This document shows, piece by piece, positions 30,641 through 39,655 of a stretch of DNA of 64,000 bases. Location: the NCBI GenBank assembly GCA_966095765.1, contig CBHTSZ010000003.1, forward strand, positions 1 to 64,000. Direction: 5' to 3'. The DNA comes from CBHTSZ01 sp966095765 (GTDB lineage: Bacteria; Patescibacteriota; Saccharimonadia; Saccharimonadales; Saccharimonadaceae). The notes under the pieces were generated by a model, which was given only the letters and a program-made list of their open reading frames with translations, did not search any database and had not been told where the DNA came from. A program made the translations under genes and the position numbers. The stretch's first letter is position 1. Every line of letters starts with the position of its first letter.

Positions 30641-30700
30641 AGCCCGTCGAACGAGCTGCCGGAGCCGAGAAGCTCATGCGGCGGACTTTTTCGACGGGCT
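30641..30700 (-). terminator. terminator of 30699 gene
   Basis: AGCCCGTCGA (30641-30650) pairs with TCGACGGGCT (30691-30700), with an inner GAGCT/AGCTC stem, followed on the minus strand by TTTTCATG. It overlaps the stop codon of the gene. Confidence 0.8.
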
Positions 30701-31001
30701 AGCTAGCCCTGCGTGCGCCTGTTTGCGCAGCGAGCACAGCACGCACGTGATGACGCATCGAGGCGTTCATCCTCTGCTCGAGCCGATCGTAAGCGCCCAC
30801 GCGTGGCGTCACGACGAGCACCGAGTAGTCGCGATGAGACCGGAAGTTCACGAGGTTCATCACTCTCATTACTTCCCCCTCGTACTCTTTGCCGAGACGG
30901 TCACGGACCTCCTCGACGACGCACAGCATCTGACTGTCGACCGTAACGAGGAACTCCCCCTTCTCTTCGCTCCACTTGATGTACTGCACCTGTCCGTACA
31001 T
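30699..31001 (-). CDS. GC-rich cassette protein, unknown
   Basis: The 100-residue protein (MYGQVQYIKWSEEKGEFLV...) has an N-terminal strand-rich half, a central VEEVRDRLGKEYEGEVMRV segment and an Arg-rich C-terminus. The ATG at 31001 lies behind GGGAGGTGA at good spacing; a longer frame from 31079 starts inside the promoter and was rejected. No family is recognised. The promoter's -35 lies in the rpoC terminator. GC-rich third positions as in the other cassettes. Confidence 0.75.
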   Translation of the reverse strand: MYGQVQYIKWSEEKGEFLVTVDSQMLCVVEEVRDRLGKEYEGEVMRVMNLVNFRSHRDYSVLVVTPRVGAYDRLEQRMNASMRHHVRAVLAAQTGARRAS

Positions 31002-31041
31002 CTGCTCACCTCCCAGTGAGTTCTCTGCTAGCTTAGTGACA

Positions 31042-31070
31042 GTTATATACTGAGCTGCATACAAAAACAA
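31042..31070 (-). promoter_or_regulatory. promoter of 30699 gene, overlapping rpoC terminator
   Basis: -35 TTGTTT (31065-31070), which is the T-run side of the rpoC terminator, 17 bases, -10 TATAAC (31042-31047) on the minus strand. Confidence 0.6.
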
Positions 31071-31092
31071 CCCCTGCAAACGAGGGGTTGTT
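31066..31092. terminator. terminator after rpoC
   Basis: AACAACCCCT/AGGGGTTGTT stem with a short loop, followed by a T-run on the minus strand. It ends rpoBC. Confidence 0.88.
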
Positions 31093-31113
31093 TTTTGCCA
31101 GAGCCTAGGAGAT

Positions 31114-34100
31114 CTACTCTTCGACTTCCATCACGTCCACGGCAGGAACCTGGACACCAGTACCGACTGGAATCTTGCGACCGATGATCACATTTTCCTT
31201 GAGTCCGTAGAGGTGGTCGACACGACCTGAGACGGCAGCGTTGATCAGTACACGGGTTGTGTCCTGGAACGATGCAGCGGAGAGGAAGCTGTCAGACCAG
31301 ATAGAGACCTTGGTGATACCGAGCAACAGCTGGGTGAACTGCGCAGGGTTCTTGCCTTCTTCGGTCAGTTGTCGGTTCTGCTCGACAACTGCAGCCTTTG
31401 AGACGATGTCACCAGTTACAAACGGAGTGTCGCCTGGATCTTCGATCTGAACACGGCTGAACATCTGGCGCACGACGATCTCGAGGTGCTTCGCAGAAAC
31501 GTTCTCACCCTGTGCAGCGTAGATACGGAGAATCTGGTTCACGATGTAACGCTGTGTTGCTTCGACACCCTTGAGACGCATGAGGTCCTGGAGGTTGACT
31601 GAACCTGAGGTCAGACGGTCACCAGCTTCGACACTGTCGCCTTCACTTACAAGCAATTGCTTGAAGCCTGGGATCTCGTAACGTGCAGGAGCCTGTGAAC
31701 CACTTGTGATGACCAGTTCCTTGCCAGCCACTTCGACCTTACCGTCAAACGGAGCGATGACAGGAAGTGATTCGTCGTCGTTTGAGGCGAGAACGTCACC
31801 GGCGACAACGTCAGTACCGTTTGCAACGCGAACGATCTGATCGTCGAGCTTGACACGCTCAACCTTGCCAGTCTCAGGAGTGACCTGGACGACGTACTTG
31901 TCACCGTCTTCCCAAACCTGGACCATACCAGTCGTTTCGGTGAGATAAGCCTGACCCTTAGGGTTGCGAGCTTCAAAGAGCTCGTCAACACGAGGGAGAC
32001 CCTGGGTGATGTCGTCACCTGCCTCACCACCGGCGTGGAAGGTATTAAGCGTCAGCTGCGTACCAGGCTCACCGACTGACTGTGCAGCGATAACACCGAC
32101 AGGCTGTGCGTCAGCGATCAGCTGACCAGTAGCCATGTCGAGGCCGTAGCTCTTGCGTGGAATACCACGGAGGTTTGCTGAGCTGAGCGCGCTCATGATG
32201 TTAGCTTCCACGATGCTCTCATCGGCGTCGATTGCATCTGCAACGTCGCGGGTGATGAGATCACCAGCCTTAGCGTGGCCCTTGATGTCAGTTGCAACGT
32301 AGCGGCCATAGAGACGGTCACCAAAGGCGATCATTGTCTCGTCAGTTTCAGAACGGTAAATCGTGAATCCTGGGTCAATCGGCTCTTCGTCAACCGTAAA
32401 GACGTCCTGTGACACGTCGACGAGACGGCGAGTCAGGTAACCTGAGTCAGCAGTCTTGAGGGCGGTGTCGATAAGACCCTTACGAGTACCGCGAGTAGCG
32501 ACGAAGGCTTCGAGTGGGCTCAGACCCTTCTTGAAGCTGCTTCGGATTGGCAGCTCGATCTCGTTACCAGTCGCGTCCACGACAACACCGATCATACCGG
32601 TTGCCCACTTGACGTTAGAGAGCGTACCACGAGCACCTGAGTCAACCATGACTGCGATGCTGGTGTCTTCCTGACCGACGCGGCTTTCGAGAACGGCGCT
32701 GAGCTTCTTGTCGATGTCACGCCATGTTTCAACCGTGAGGCTGTAGCGCTCGTCGTCGGTGATCAGACCGTTTTCGTACTGGTCAGAGATCTGCGCTGCA
32801 CGTTCGTCACCTGCAGCGATGATGTCTTCCATCTCTGGGATGTCAAAGTAGTCATCCATACCAGTAGACACAGCGGCGCGGGTTGCGTACTCGAGGGCAA
32901 GGTCCTTGATGTCGTCAGCGGTGACGGCGGTCTGCTCTTGGCCGTACTTGTTAAAGATACGGGCAAGGACGCGGTTGAGGTTCTTTTTGTTCATGACTTC
33001 TTCGATGTATGGGAAGTCGACAGGCAGCACTTCGTTGAAGAAGACACGGCCGAGGGTCGTGACGCGAGTCTCACCCTTGACGTGGATGCGGATCGGCGTC
33101 TGGAGCATGATCGCACCGTGTTCAAAGCCCATGACAGCTTCAGCGATCGAGCTGTATGGCTTTGGCGTTTCAGCTTGAGCTGATGGCTTCGGGTACGTCA
33201 GGTAGTAACAACCGAGGATGATGTCCTGGGCGATGTTAAGAACTGGTGAACCGTCAGCTGGCTTGAGCAAGTTGTTGGTTGCAGACATCAGTTCGCGAGC
33301 CTCTGCCTGTGCGTCGTCGCTCAGTGGGAGGTGAACGGCCATTTGGTCACCGTCGAAGTCAGCGTTGAAACCTTTACAGACGAGTGGGTGCAGCTGGATA
33401 GCCTTACCTTCGATCAGCTTAGGCTGGAATGACTGGATAGAGAGTCGGTGAAGTGACGGTGCGCGGTTGAGGAGCACGTACTTACCCTTAATGACCTCGT
33501 CGAGAGCGTCCCATACGATACTGTCACCTGACTCGATGAGTCGGGTTGCAGAACGGATGTTGTGAGCATACTCACCGCGGAGCAGCCAGCTGATAACGAA
33601 CGGCTTGAAGAGTTCGAGCGCCATCTGCTTTGGCAGACCACACTGGTGGATCTTGAGCTCAGGACCGGCAACGATAACCGAACGACCAGAGTAGTCGACA
33701 CGCTTACCAAGGAGGTTTTGGCGGAAACGACCCTGCTTACCCTTGAGCATGTCGCTGAGGGACTTGAGGCGTCGGCGGCCACCGGTTGCAGAAACTGCAC
33801 GGCCACCACGAGCGGCTGAGTTGTCGATCAGCGCGTCAACGGCTTCTTGGAGCATACGCATCTCGTTGCGACGGATAACTTCCGGCGCGTTGAGATCCTG
33901 GAGCTTCTTGAGACGGTTGTTACGGTTGATGACACGACGGTAAAGGTCGTTAAGGTCACTGGTTGCGAAACGGCCACCAGTCAGCTGAACCATCGGACGA
34001 AGGTCCGGAGGAATAACTGGAAGGACGCTTACACAGGTGCTCTCTGGCTTCACACCAGCACGCTGCATACCCTCGAGAACCTTGAGGCGCTTCATGATTT

Positions 34101-34914
34101 TCTTCATGCGCTGACCCTTTGCGGTTGCAACTTCTTCGGTAAGTTCTTCGATCAGCTTGTCGAGATCGATTTCCTTGAGCAGCTTCTGGAGTGCTTCACC
34201 ACCCATACCAACTTCAACGAGCTCTTCGAACTCTTCTGGAAGGTTACGGTAGTCGTTCTCAGAGATGAGAGCGCCCTTGACGAGACTCTCAAGCTGGGTC
34301 TTCTTGAGCAGGTAGCTTTCGTTGAGCTCATCGAGTTCACGAGTTTGCTCAGCGGCAAGCGCCTTGACATCTGCTGTTTCGTCTTCAGCTGCTTTTTCGA
34401 AGCGGATCTTGATAGCCATGCGGCCAGCTTCGAGTTCAGCCTCTGCGTCAGCGAGCATCTGGTCGCGCTTTTCGGCGTCAACGTTTAGGATGACGTAGCT
34501 CGCAAAGTATGCGACGCGCTCGAGAGCACGGACAGGGATACCAAGCAGCAGACTCATTGCAGATGGAGCACCGCGCATAAACCAGATGTGTGCAACTGGT
34601 GCTGCGAGCTGGATGTGACCCATGCGCTCACGACGAACGATACTGCGGGTTACGAGCTCACCGTTCTTGTCGACGGCAGCTTCGCGTGAACGAACACCTT
34701 TGAGCTTCGCGTCGTGCGGGTTGATGTCTTTGACTGGACCAAAGATCCTCTCACAGAACAGACCGTCGCGCTCAGGCTTTTGGGTTCGGTAGTTGATAGT
34801 TTCTGGCTTGGTAACTTCGCCGTAGCTCCACTTGAGGATGTCTTCGGCACTAGCTACTGCCAGGCGCACTGCGTCAAAGTCAGCAATGCTTGTGTCGGTT
34901 ACGAGACGACTCAT
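31114..34914 (-). CDS. rpoC: RNA polymerase beta' subunit
   Basis: This is the catalytic large subunit of RNA polymerase. The metal-binding NADFDGDQMAVH motif lies near residues 514-525, and the bridge/trigger region and SANLRGIPRKSYGLD-type end are recognisable. The 1266 residues are shorter than in Escherichia coli. Both zinc sites seem to have lost their cysteines: the N-terminal zipper region after LFCERIFGPVKD (about residues 55-85) has none of the usual four, and the VLTCE...GVCAKCYG region reads SALSSANLRGIPRKSYG. Its ATG overlaps the rpoB stop by one base (34914). Confidence 0.97.
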   Translation of the reverse strand: MSRLVTDTSIADFDAVRLAVASAEDILKWSYGEVTKPETINYRTQKPERDGLFCERIFGPVKDINPHDAKLKGVRSREAAVDKNGELVTRSIVRRERMGHIQLAAPVAHIWFMRGAPSAMSLLLGIPVRALERVAYFASYVILNVDAEKRDQMLADAEAELEAGRMAIKIRFEKAAEDETADVKALAAEQTRELDELNESYLLKKTQLESLVKGALISENDYRNLPEEFEELVEVGMGGEALQKLLKEIDLDKLIEELTEEVATAKGQRMKKIMKRLKVLEGMQRAGVKPESTCVSVLPVIPPDLRPMVQLTGGRFATSDLNDLYRRVINRNNRLKKLQDLNAPEVIRRNEMRMLQEAVDALIDNSAARGGRAVSATGGRRRLKSLSDMLKGKQGRFRQNLLGKRVDYSGRSVIVAGPELKIHQCGLPKQMALELFKPFVISWLLRGEYAHNIRSATRLIESGDSIVWDALDEVIKGKYVLLNRAPSLHRLSIQSFQPKLIEGKAIQLHPLVCKGFNADFDGDQMAVHLPLSDDAQAEARELMSATNNLLKPADGSPVLNIAQDIILGCYYLTYPKPSAQAETPKPYSSIAEAVMGFEHGAIMLQTPIRIHVKGETRVTTLGRVFFNEVLPVDFPYIEEVMNKKNLNRVLARIFNKYGQEQTAVTADDIKDLALEYATRAAVSTGMDDYFDIPEMEDIIAAGDERAAQISDQYENGLITDDERYSLTVETWRDIDKKLSAVLESRVGQEDTSIAVMVDSGARGTLSNVKWATGMIGVVVDATGNEIELPIRSSFKKGLSPLEAFVATRGTRKGLIDTALKTADSGYLTRRLVDVSQDVFTVDEEPIDPGFTIYRSETDETMIAFGDRLYGRYVATDIKGHAKAGDLITRDVADAIDADESIVEANIMSALSSANLRGIPRKSYGLDMATGQLIADAQPVGVIAAQSVGEPGTQLTLNTFHAGGEAGDDITQGLPRVDELFEARNPKGQAYLTETTGMVQVWEDGDKYVVQVTPETGKVERVKLDDQIVRVANGTDVVAGDVLASNDDESLPVIAPFDGKVEVAGKELVITSGSQAPARYEIPGFKQLLVSEGDSVEAGDRLTSGSVNLQDLMRLKGVEATQRYIVNQILRIYAAQGENVSAKHLEIVVRQMFSRVQIEDPGDTPFVTGDIVSKAAVVEQNRQLTEEGKNPAQFTQLLLGITKVSIWSDSFLSAASFQDTTRVLINAAVSGRVDHLYGLKENVIIGRKIPVGTGVQVPAVDVMEVEE

Positions 34915-37900
34915 TACGCGACCTCCTTTTCAGTTTCATCTTTGAACTCATCGGCAGTCTCGATACTCATGCCTTCACCGAGATCGATGTCACCAAATTC
35001 ATCTGCTTCATCACCAACGCTTCCTTCGTCGTCGCTTGACTCGGTCGCAGGTGCTGCGGTGCCGGCGTCGAGGTCGCCGATAAGGACTTCCTCTGCGTCG
35101 ACGATTGCGTCTTCTTCGTTTTCAGTATCAACCACGAGGTCAACACGGAGACCGAGACCCTGAAGTTCCTTCACGAGGACGTTGAATGATTCAGGAATCT
35201 TCGGACCAAGGATTGGCTCGTTCTTGATGATCGCCTCATATGCCTTAGCGCGTCCGTAGACGTCGTCAGACTTGATCGTGAGCATTTCCTGGAGAGTTGC
35301 AGCGGCACCGTAAGCTTCGAGTGCCCAGACCTCCATCTCACCAAATCGCTGACCACCGTTTTGCGCCTTACCACCGAGTGGCTGCTGGGTAACCATCGTG
35401 TATGGACCGATAGAACGTGCATGGATCTTGTCTGCGATCATGTGGTGCAGCTTGATCATGTACATAGAACCGACGGTGGTGCGCTCCTTGAACTGCTCAC
35501 CAGTACGGCCGTCAAAGAGCTGGACCTTACCGTCAGCTGGGAGGCCAGCTTTCTGGAGTTCTTCGACGATCTTTTCGTTTGTAACACCGTTGAATGGAGG
35601 GGTTGCGACCTTGTAGCCAAGTGCGCGTGCAGCCATACCGAGGTGAGTTTCAAACAGCTGTCCGAGGTTCATACGACTCGGTACACCGAGTGGGTTAAGG
35701 ATTACGTCGACTGGTGTACCGTCTTCCATGAATGGCATGTCAGCCTCAGGAAGGATACGAGCAACGACACCCTTGTTACCGTGACGACCAGCCAGCTTGT
35801 CACCGACTGAGACCTTACGGAGCTGAGCAACAAAGATCTGGACCTGCATGAGGACACCAGCCTTGAGCTCGTGACCGTGTTCGCGACTAAAGATCTTTAC
35901 GCCAACGACCTTACCGGTGTTGCTGTGACCCATGCGCTGTGAAGTATCACGAACATCTTTGGCCTTTTCACCGAAGATAGCGCGGAGGAGTCGTTCTTCT
36001 GAACTGAGCTCCTGCTCACCCTTTGGCGTAATCTTACCGACGAGAACGTCACCGGCCTTCACCTCTGCACCGACGCGAACGATACCGTTTTCGTCGAGGT
36101 GGCGAAGTGATTCTTCTGAAACGTTCGGGATGTCGCGGGTAACGATCTCTGGACCAAGCTTGGTTTCGCGGACTTCAACCATGTAGTCCTTGATGTTGAT
36201 GCTAGTCAGTTCATCGTCGCGGACGAGACGGTCGCTCAAGATGATTGAGTCGTCCATGTTGTAACCACCCCATGGCATGAAGGCAACGAGGAGGTCGCGA
36301 CCGAGCGCGAGCTCACCGTCAGAGATACTAGCACCCTCGATGAGGATGTCGCCCTTCTTGACCTTGTCACCACGTGCAACAACGGTGCGCTGGTTGATTG
36401 AGCGGTCGTCGTTAGACTGCTGGAAGTGAACGAGCTCGTAGGTACGGACGTCTTTTGGACCGTACTTGACTTCAACGGCGTCACCGTCGGCGCGGATAAC
36501 TTCACCGTCAGCGTCAGCGACGATCAGCTGAGAGGTGTTACGAGCGATGTCGCCCTCAACACCAGTACCAACAACCGGGCTGGTTGTCTTAACCAGTGGA
36601 ACAGCCTGACGTTGCATGTTTGAACCGGTAAGGTTTCGGTCAATACGGTTCTTTTCAACAAATGGGACGAGTGCAGCTGTCGTACCGATGACGTGCATAC
36701 GTGATGCGTCCATAAAGGTAACTTCGCTTGCTTCAACTTCACCAGGTGCGAGGTACTTACGAGCAGAGACACGCTCTTCGGCGAAAGCACCGCCCTTGAG
36801 CTTGTTGCTTGCGTCAGCGATGACTTCTTTTGCTTCAGCAGCTGCATCGAGGTAGACGATCTCGTCAGTTACCTTGCCGTTTTTGACACGAACGTATGGC
36901 GCTTCGAGGAAACCATACTCGTTAACACGAGCGTAACTAGCCATGTTGAGCACGAGACCGATGTTTGCACCTTCAGGTGTCTCGATGATGTCGACGCGAC
37001 CGTAGTGGGTTGGGTGAGCGTCACGGACTTCGAGACCGGCACGTTCGCGAGAAAGACCACCAGGACCCATAGAGCTGAGGCGGCGCTTGTGTGAAAGCTC
37101 AGAGAGCGGGTTGGTCTGGTCCATGAACTGTGAAAGCTGTGAGCTTGCGAAGAATTCGCGGACAGCGGCGACAACTGGACGGGCGTTGATGAGCTGGCCT
37201 GGAGTAACATTTTCGATGTCACTCACGCTCATACGGTCTTTGGCGTTGCGGTCCATACGGAGCATACCGATACGGAACTGGCGGGCGACGAGTTCACCGA
37301 CGAGCTTGATGCGGCGGTTTGAGAGTGCATCGATGTCGTCAGGTGCTTCCTGAGTATTGTTGAGACGGATGATCTCGCTGATGATAGCGGTCAGGTCTTC
37401 GAGGCGCATGACACGGTTTTCGGTCGTGTTTGCGATATCGATGCCGAGGCGCTGGTTCATCTTGTAGCGACCAACGCGTGAGAGGTCGAAGCGCTTGAAG
37501 TCAAAGAACATACGTTCGATCATCTGCTTGGCGTTGTCGACAGTCGCGAGGTCACCAGGGCGGAGACGGCGGTACACTTCGATAAGCGCTTCGTTGGTGC
37601 CCTTTGATGGGTCTTTTTCGATCGTTGCGTCGAGGTAGCTGGTCTCACCAGTGTCCACGTCTTTGAAGAGTTCCTTGATCGCAGTGTTGCTTGGGTAGCC
37701 AAGTGCACGAAGCAGCGTCGTGACGGCAATCTTGCGACGACGGTCGATCTTGACGTAGATAGCACCTGAGCTGGCGGTTTCAAACTCAAGCCATGCACCA
37801 CGGCCTGGGATCAGCTTGGCACCGTAGAAGTTACGGCCGCCGTGGTTGTCGGCGGTAAAGAAGATACCAGATGAGCGGATCAGCTGTGAAACGACGACGC

Positions 37901-38288
37901 GCTCAGCACCGTTGATCACAAACGTACCGCGTTCGGTCATCCATGGGTAGTCGCCCAGGTAGATCTCCTGCTCTTTGACTTCGCCGGTCACCTTGTTGGT
38001 GAGCTCAACGACAGCCTTGAGCGGTGCGTCAAAGCTGATGTTGTTTTCGCGGGCTTCTACTTCAGAGACTTTTGGAGCCTCGAAGTGGTAGTCCTTGAAA
38101 CGAAGTTCGAGCTTTTGCCCGGTGTAGTCTTCGATAGGGTTAATCTCGGCGAAAATTTCACCGAGGCCAGTCTCGACGAACTCTTTCCAAGAGTCGAGCT
38201 GGTGGCTGATAAGGTTTGGGAGCTCGAGTGCTGCCTTCTCGTCGCTGAAGAAAACGCGCTCTTGCTTCGCAGTTGCAGTTTTGGCCAT
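34914..38288 (-). CDS. rpoB: RNA polymerase beta subunit
   Basis: The 1124-residue subunit shows the rifampicin-region core SSQLSQFMDQTNPLSELSHK then RRLSSMGPGG near residue 385-415, with the usual Asp, His and Ser contact residues present. Further C-terminal are MPWGGYNMDDSIILSD and the QPLGGKAQNGGQRFGEMEVW clamp-connector motif. The last 70 residues form an acidic low-complexity tail (Glu/Asp/Ala). A 150-base leader precedes the ATG, with AGGAG 9 bases ahead. rplL, rplJ, rplA and rplK are not immediately upstream; clpP is. Confidence 0.97.
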   Translation of the reverse strand: MAKTATAKQERVFFSDEKAALELPNLISHQLDSWKEFVETGLGEIFAEINPIEDYTGQKLELRFKDYHFEAPKVSEVEARENNISFDAPLKAVVELTNKVTGEVKEQEIYLGDYPWMTERGTFVINGAERVVVSQLIRSSGIFFTADNHGGRNFYGAKLIPGRGAWLEFETASSGAIYVKIDRRRKIAVTTLLRALGYPSNTAIKELFKDVDTGETSYLDATIEKDPSKGTNEALIEVYRRLRPGDLATVDNAKQMIERMFFDFKRFDLSRVGRYKMNQRLGIDIANTTENRVMRLEDLTAIISEIIRLNNTQEAPDDIDALSNRRIKLVGELVARQFRIGMLRMDRNAKDRMSVSDIENVTPGQLINARPVVAAVREFFASSQLSQFMDQTNPLSELSHKRRLSSMGPGGLSRERAGLEVRDAHPTHYGRVDIIETPEGANIGLVLNMASYARVNEYGFLEAPYVRVKNGKVTDEIVYLDAAAEAKEVIADASNKLKGGAFAEERVSARKYLAPGEVEASEVTFMDASRMHVIGTTAALVPFVEKNRIDRNLTGSNMQRQAVPLVKTTSPVVGTGVEGDIARNTSQLIVADADGEVIRADGDAVEVKYGPKDVRTYELVHFQQSNDDRSINQRTVVARGDKVKKGDILIEGASISDGELALGRDLLVAFMPWGGYNMDDSIILSDRLVRDDELTSINIKDYMVEVRETKLGPEIVTRDIPNVSEESLRHLDENGIVRVGAEVKAGDVLVGKITPKGEQELSSEERLLRAIFGEKAKDVRDTSQRMGHSNTGKVVGVKIFSREHGHELKAGVLMQVQIFVAQLRKVSVGDKLAGRHGNKGVVARILPEADMPFMEDGTPVDVILNPLGVPSRMNLGQLFETHLGMAARALGYKVATPPFNGVTNEKIVEELQKAGLPADGKVQLFDGRTGEQFKERTTVGSMYMIKLHHMIADKIHARSIGPYTMVTQQPLGGKAQNGGQRFGEMEVWALEAYGAAATLQEMLTIKSDDVYGRAKAYEAIIKNEPILGPKIPESFNVLVKELQGLGLRVDLVVDTENEEDAIVDAEEVLIGDLDAGTAAPATESSDDEGSVGDEADEFGDIDLGEGMSIETADEFKDETEKEVA

Positions 38289-38436
38289 AAAACTGTTACT
38301 CCTCGCAGTTGATTTAGTTAGTTACCGATGACGCCGCCGAAGTCACCCTAAGTCTGTAGTCTCTAGCACGCAAAAACGCCCGCCAAATAGCGTGCGTGCA
38401 TAACCGACCCAGCTTATACGATCTTCATTACCCTCT

Positions 38437-38465
38437 ATTATGAGCTTATTTTGATTCTACGTCAA
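38437..38465 (-). promoter_or_regulatory. rpoBC promoter
   Basis: -35 TTGACG (38460-38465), 17 bases, -10 CATAAT (38437-38442) on the minus strand. The leader of about 140 bases includes a GC-rich GCGGGCG/TTTTTGCG stretch that may be an attenuator. Confidence 0.75.
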
Positions 38466-38498
38466 TACATTTTTCGGCTAAAAGTCGGTTCGAAGCAC

Positions 38499-39098
38499 CT
38501 AGCTTGACTGGGCTTTTGTGATGACTTTATCAGCCAGACCGTACTCAACCGCTTCTTTAGCACTCATCCAAAAATCACGATCAGCGTCTTTCTCGATCTT
38601 TGAGAGCTTTTGACCGGTGTTCTTGGCTAGGATTTCGTTGAGGAGTTCTTTGAGGCGAAGACTTTCACGAAGCGTAATTTCCATGTCACTCACCTTGCCC
38701 TGTGTACCTGAGCTTGGCTGGTGGATCATGACACGTGAGCTTGGGAGGAGGTATCGCTTGCCCTTTGCGCCGGAACTTAGAAGAAACGCGCCCATGCTGG
38801 CCTGCAAACCGATGCCATAGGTCGCAACGTCAGGCTTGATGAACTGCATCGTGTCATAGATAGCCATGCCGTCGTACACACTGCCGCCAGGGCTGTTGAT
38901 GTAGAGAGCGATGTCCTTGTTTGGATCTTCGTATGCAAGATGGAGTAACTGTGCAACGACGATGTTTGCCGTGTGCTCATTGACGTCCTCGCCGAGGAAG
39001 ATGATGCGCTCTTTTAGGAGGCGCGAGTAGATATCAAAAGCGCGCTCACCGTCATAACTTTTTTCGACAACCGTTGGGACGAGATAGCTTTTAGTCAT
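38499..39098 (-). CDS. clpP: ATP-dependent Clp protease proteolytic subunit
   Basis: ClpP forms the double-heptamer protease chamber used by ClpC or ClpX. The 199 residues show the serine-protease triad: Ser in QASMGAFLL near 101, His in MIHQP near 126 and Asp in KDADRDFWM near 175. The N-terminus begins YLVPTVVEKS. The -10 box lies exactly 6 bases before the ATG and a perfect CIRCE operator overlaps the -35, so transcription is predicted to be leaderless and repressed by HrcA. The partner ATPase ClpC (54729-57227) carries the same operator. Confidence 0.96.
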   Translation of the reverse strand: MTKSYLVPTVVEKSYDGERAFDIYSRLLKERIIFLGEDVNEHTANIVVAQLLHLAYEDPNKDIALYINSPGGSVYDGMAIYDTMQFIKPDVATYGIGLQASMGAFLLSSGAKGKRYLLPSSRVMIHQPSSGTQGKVSDMEITLRESLRLKELLNEILAKNTGQKLSKIEKDADRDFWMSAKEAVEYGLADKVITKAQSS

Positions 39099-39104
39099 GT
39101 TTCT

Positions 39105-39133
39105 AGTTTAGAAAACAAATTAGCACTCGTCAA
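39105..39133 (-). promoter_or_regulatory. clpP promoter
   Basis: -35 TTGACG (39128-39133), 17 bases, -10 TAAACT (39105-39110) on the minus strand. The -35 lies within the CIRCE spacer and arm. The start point would coincide with the A of the ATG. Confidence 0.85.
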
Positions 39134-39146
39134 GTTCGAGTGCTAA
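39120..39146. promoter_or_regulatory. CIRCE operator (clpP)
   Basis: TTAGCACTC (39120-39128), nine bases, GAGTGCTAA (39138-39146): a perfect match to the CIRCE inverted repeat bound by HrcA. It overlaps the clpP -35. Confidence 0.95.
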
Positions 39147-39150
39147 AAAG

Positions 39151-39179
39151 AAACTACGCCCCGGCCAGGGGCGTAGTTT
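39151..39179. terminator. terminator 39151-39179
   Basis: AAACTACGCCCC/GGGGCGTAGTTT stem with a 5-base loop; on the minus strand a T-run follows. It ends the 39620-39186 unit just before the clpP operator. Confidence 0.88.
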
Positions 39180-39185
39180 AGATCT

Positions 39186-39275
39186 TCAGGACAGAGAGTT
39201 GCGGGGGTCGACGGCATCGTACACACGTGCGATGAACCGTGCCGCCCGCTTCTTGATGACACCAATGAGCCTCAT
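39186..39275 (-). CDS. 29-residue cationic peptide gene
   Basis: A short frame encoding MRLIGVIKKRAARFIARVYD and nine more residues ending SLS lies between the 39315 gene and its terminator. AGGTGA lies about 6 bases before the ATG. The sequence can form a basic amphipathic helix, as in membrane-active or regulatory peptides. It would be co-transcribed with the membrane-protein gene upstream. Function unknown; the coding call rests on the ribosome binding site and position. Confidence 0.5.
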   Translation of the reverse strand: MRLIGVIKKRAARFIARVYDAVDPRNSLS

Positions 39276-39314
39276 CGAACATCACCTACTTCCTTCCTTG
39301 GCCGGGGCTATCGT

Positions 39315-39620
39315 CTATACACCAGAGCCTTTCAGCTCCTTTTCGAGGTTGCGGATTCTCTCCTGGGTGTCGTTGTAGTAGTTCCGGAACGGAACACTGA
39401 CCCAGAAAACCATGATGAAAGCCGCAGTGATCAGTACCACTGTCAAAATGATCATGACAGCGACACCCGGCAGTCCATCAGGGTAGAAATGTGGCCGAAG
39501 CCAGTGCGCCGGATACCGCAAGACAGCCAAGCCGAGACACAGGACGAGAAACCTCGCACCCGAGTTCAGCAACGCCTTACCGAGCATCGCAGGACGCATC
39601 ACTTCCTTGAGAGTTACCAT
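39315..39620 (-). CDS. small two-helix membrane protein, cassette type, unknown
   Basis: The 101-residue protein has hydrophobic segments at about 20-35 (ARFLVLCLGLAVLRY) and 53-76 (VAVMIILTVVLITAAFIMVFWV), then a charged coiled-coil-like C-terminus (YNDTQERIRNLEKELKG). AAAGGAG lies 5 bases before the ATG. The promoter begins inside the last bases of tig. No family is recognised. It is GC-richer than clpP and tig, so it fits the cassette class. Confidence 0.7.
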   Translation of the reverse strand: MVTLKEVMRPAMLGKALLNSGARFLVLCLGLAVLRYPAHWLRPHFYPDGLPGVAVMIILTVVLITAAFIMVFWVSVPFRNYYNDTQERIRNLEKELKGSGV

Positions 39621-39655
39621 CTCACTCCTTTTAGGCTGTGTGCAGGACGAGGGTA

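Noticed and set aside
33847..34488. 213-codon plus-strand frame opposite rpoC
   Set aside because: It is antisense to a clearly coding part of rpoC and has no expression signals.
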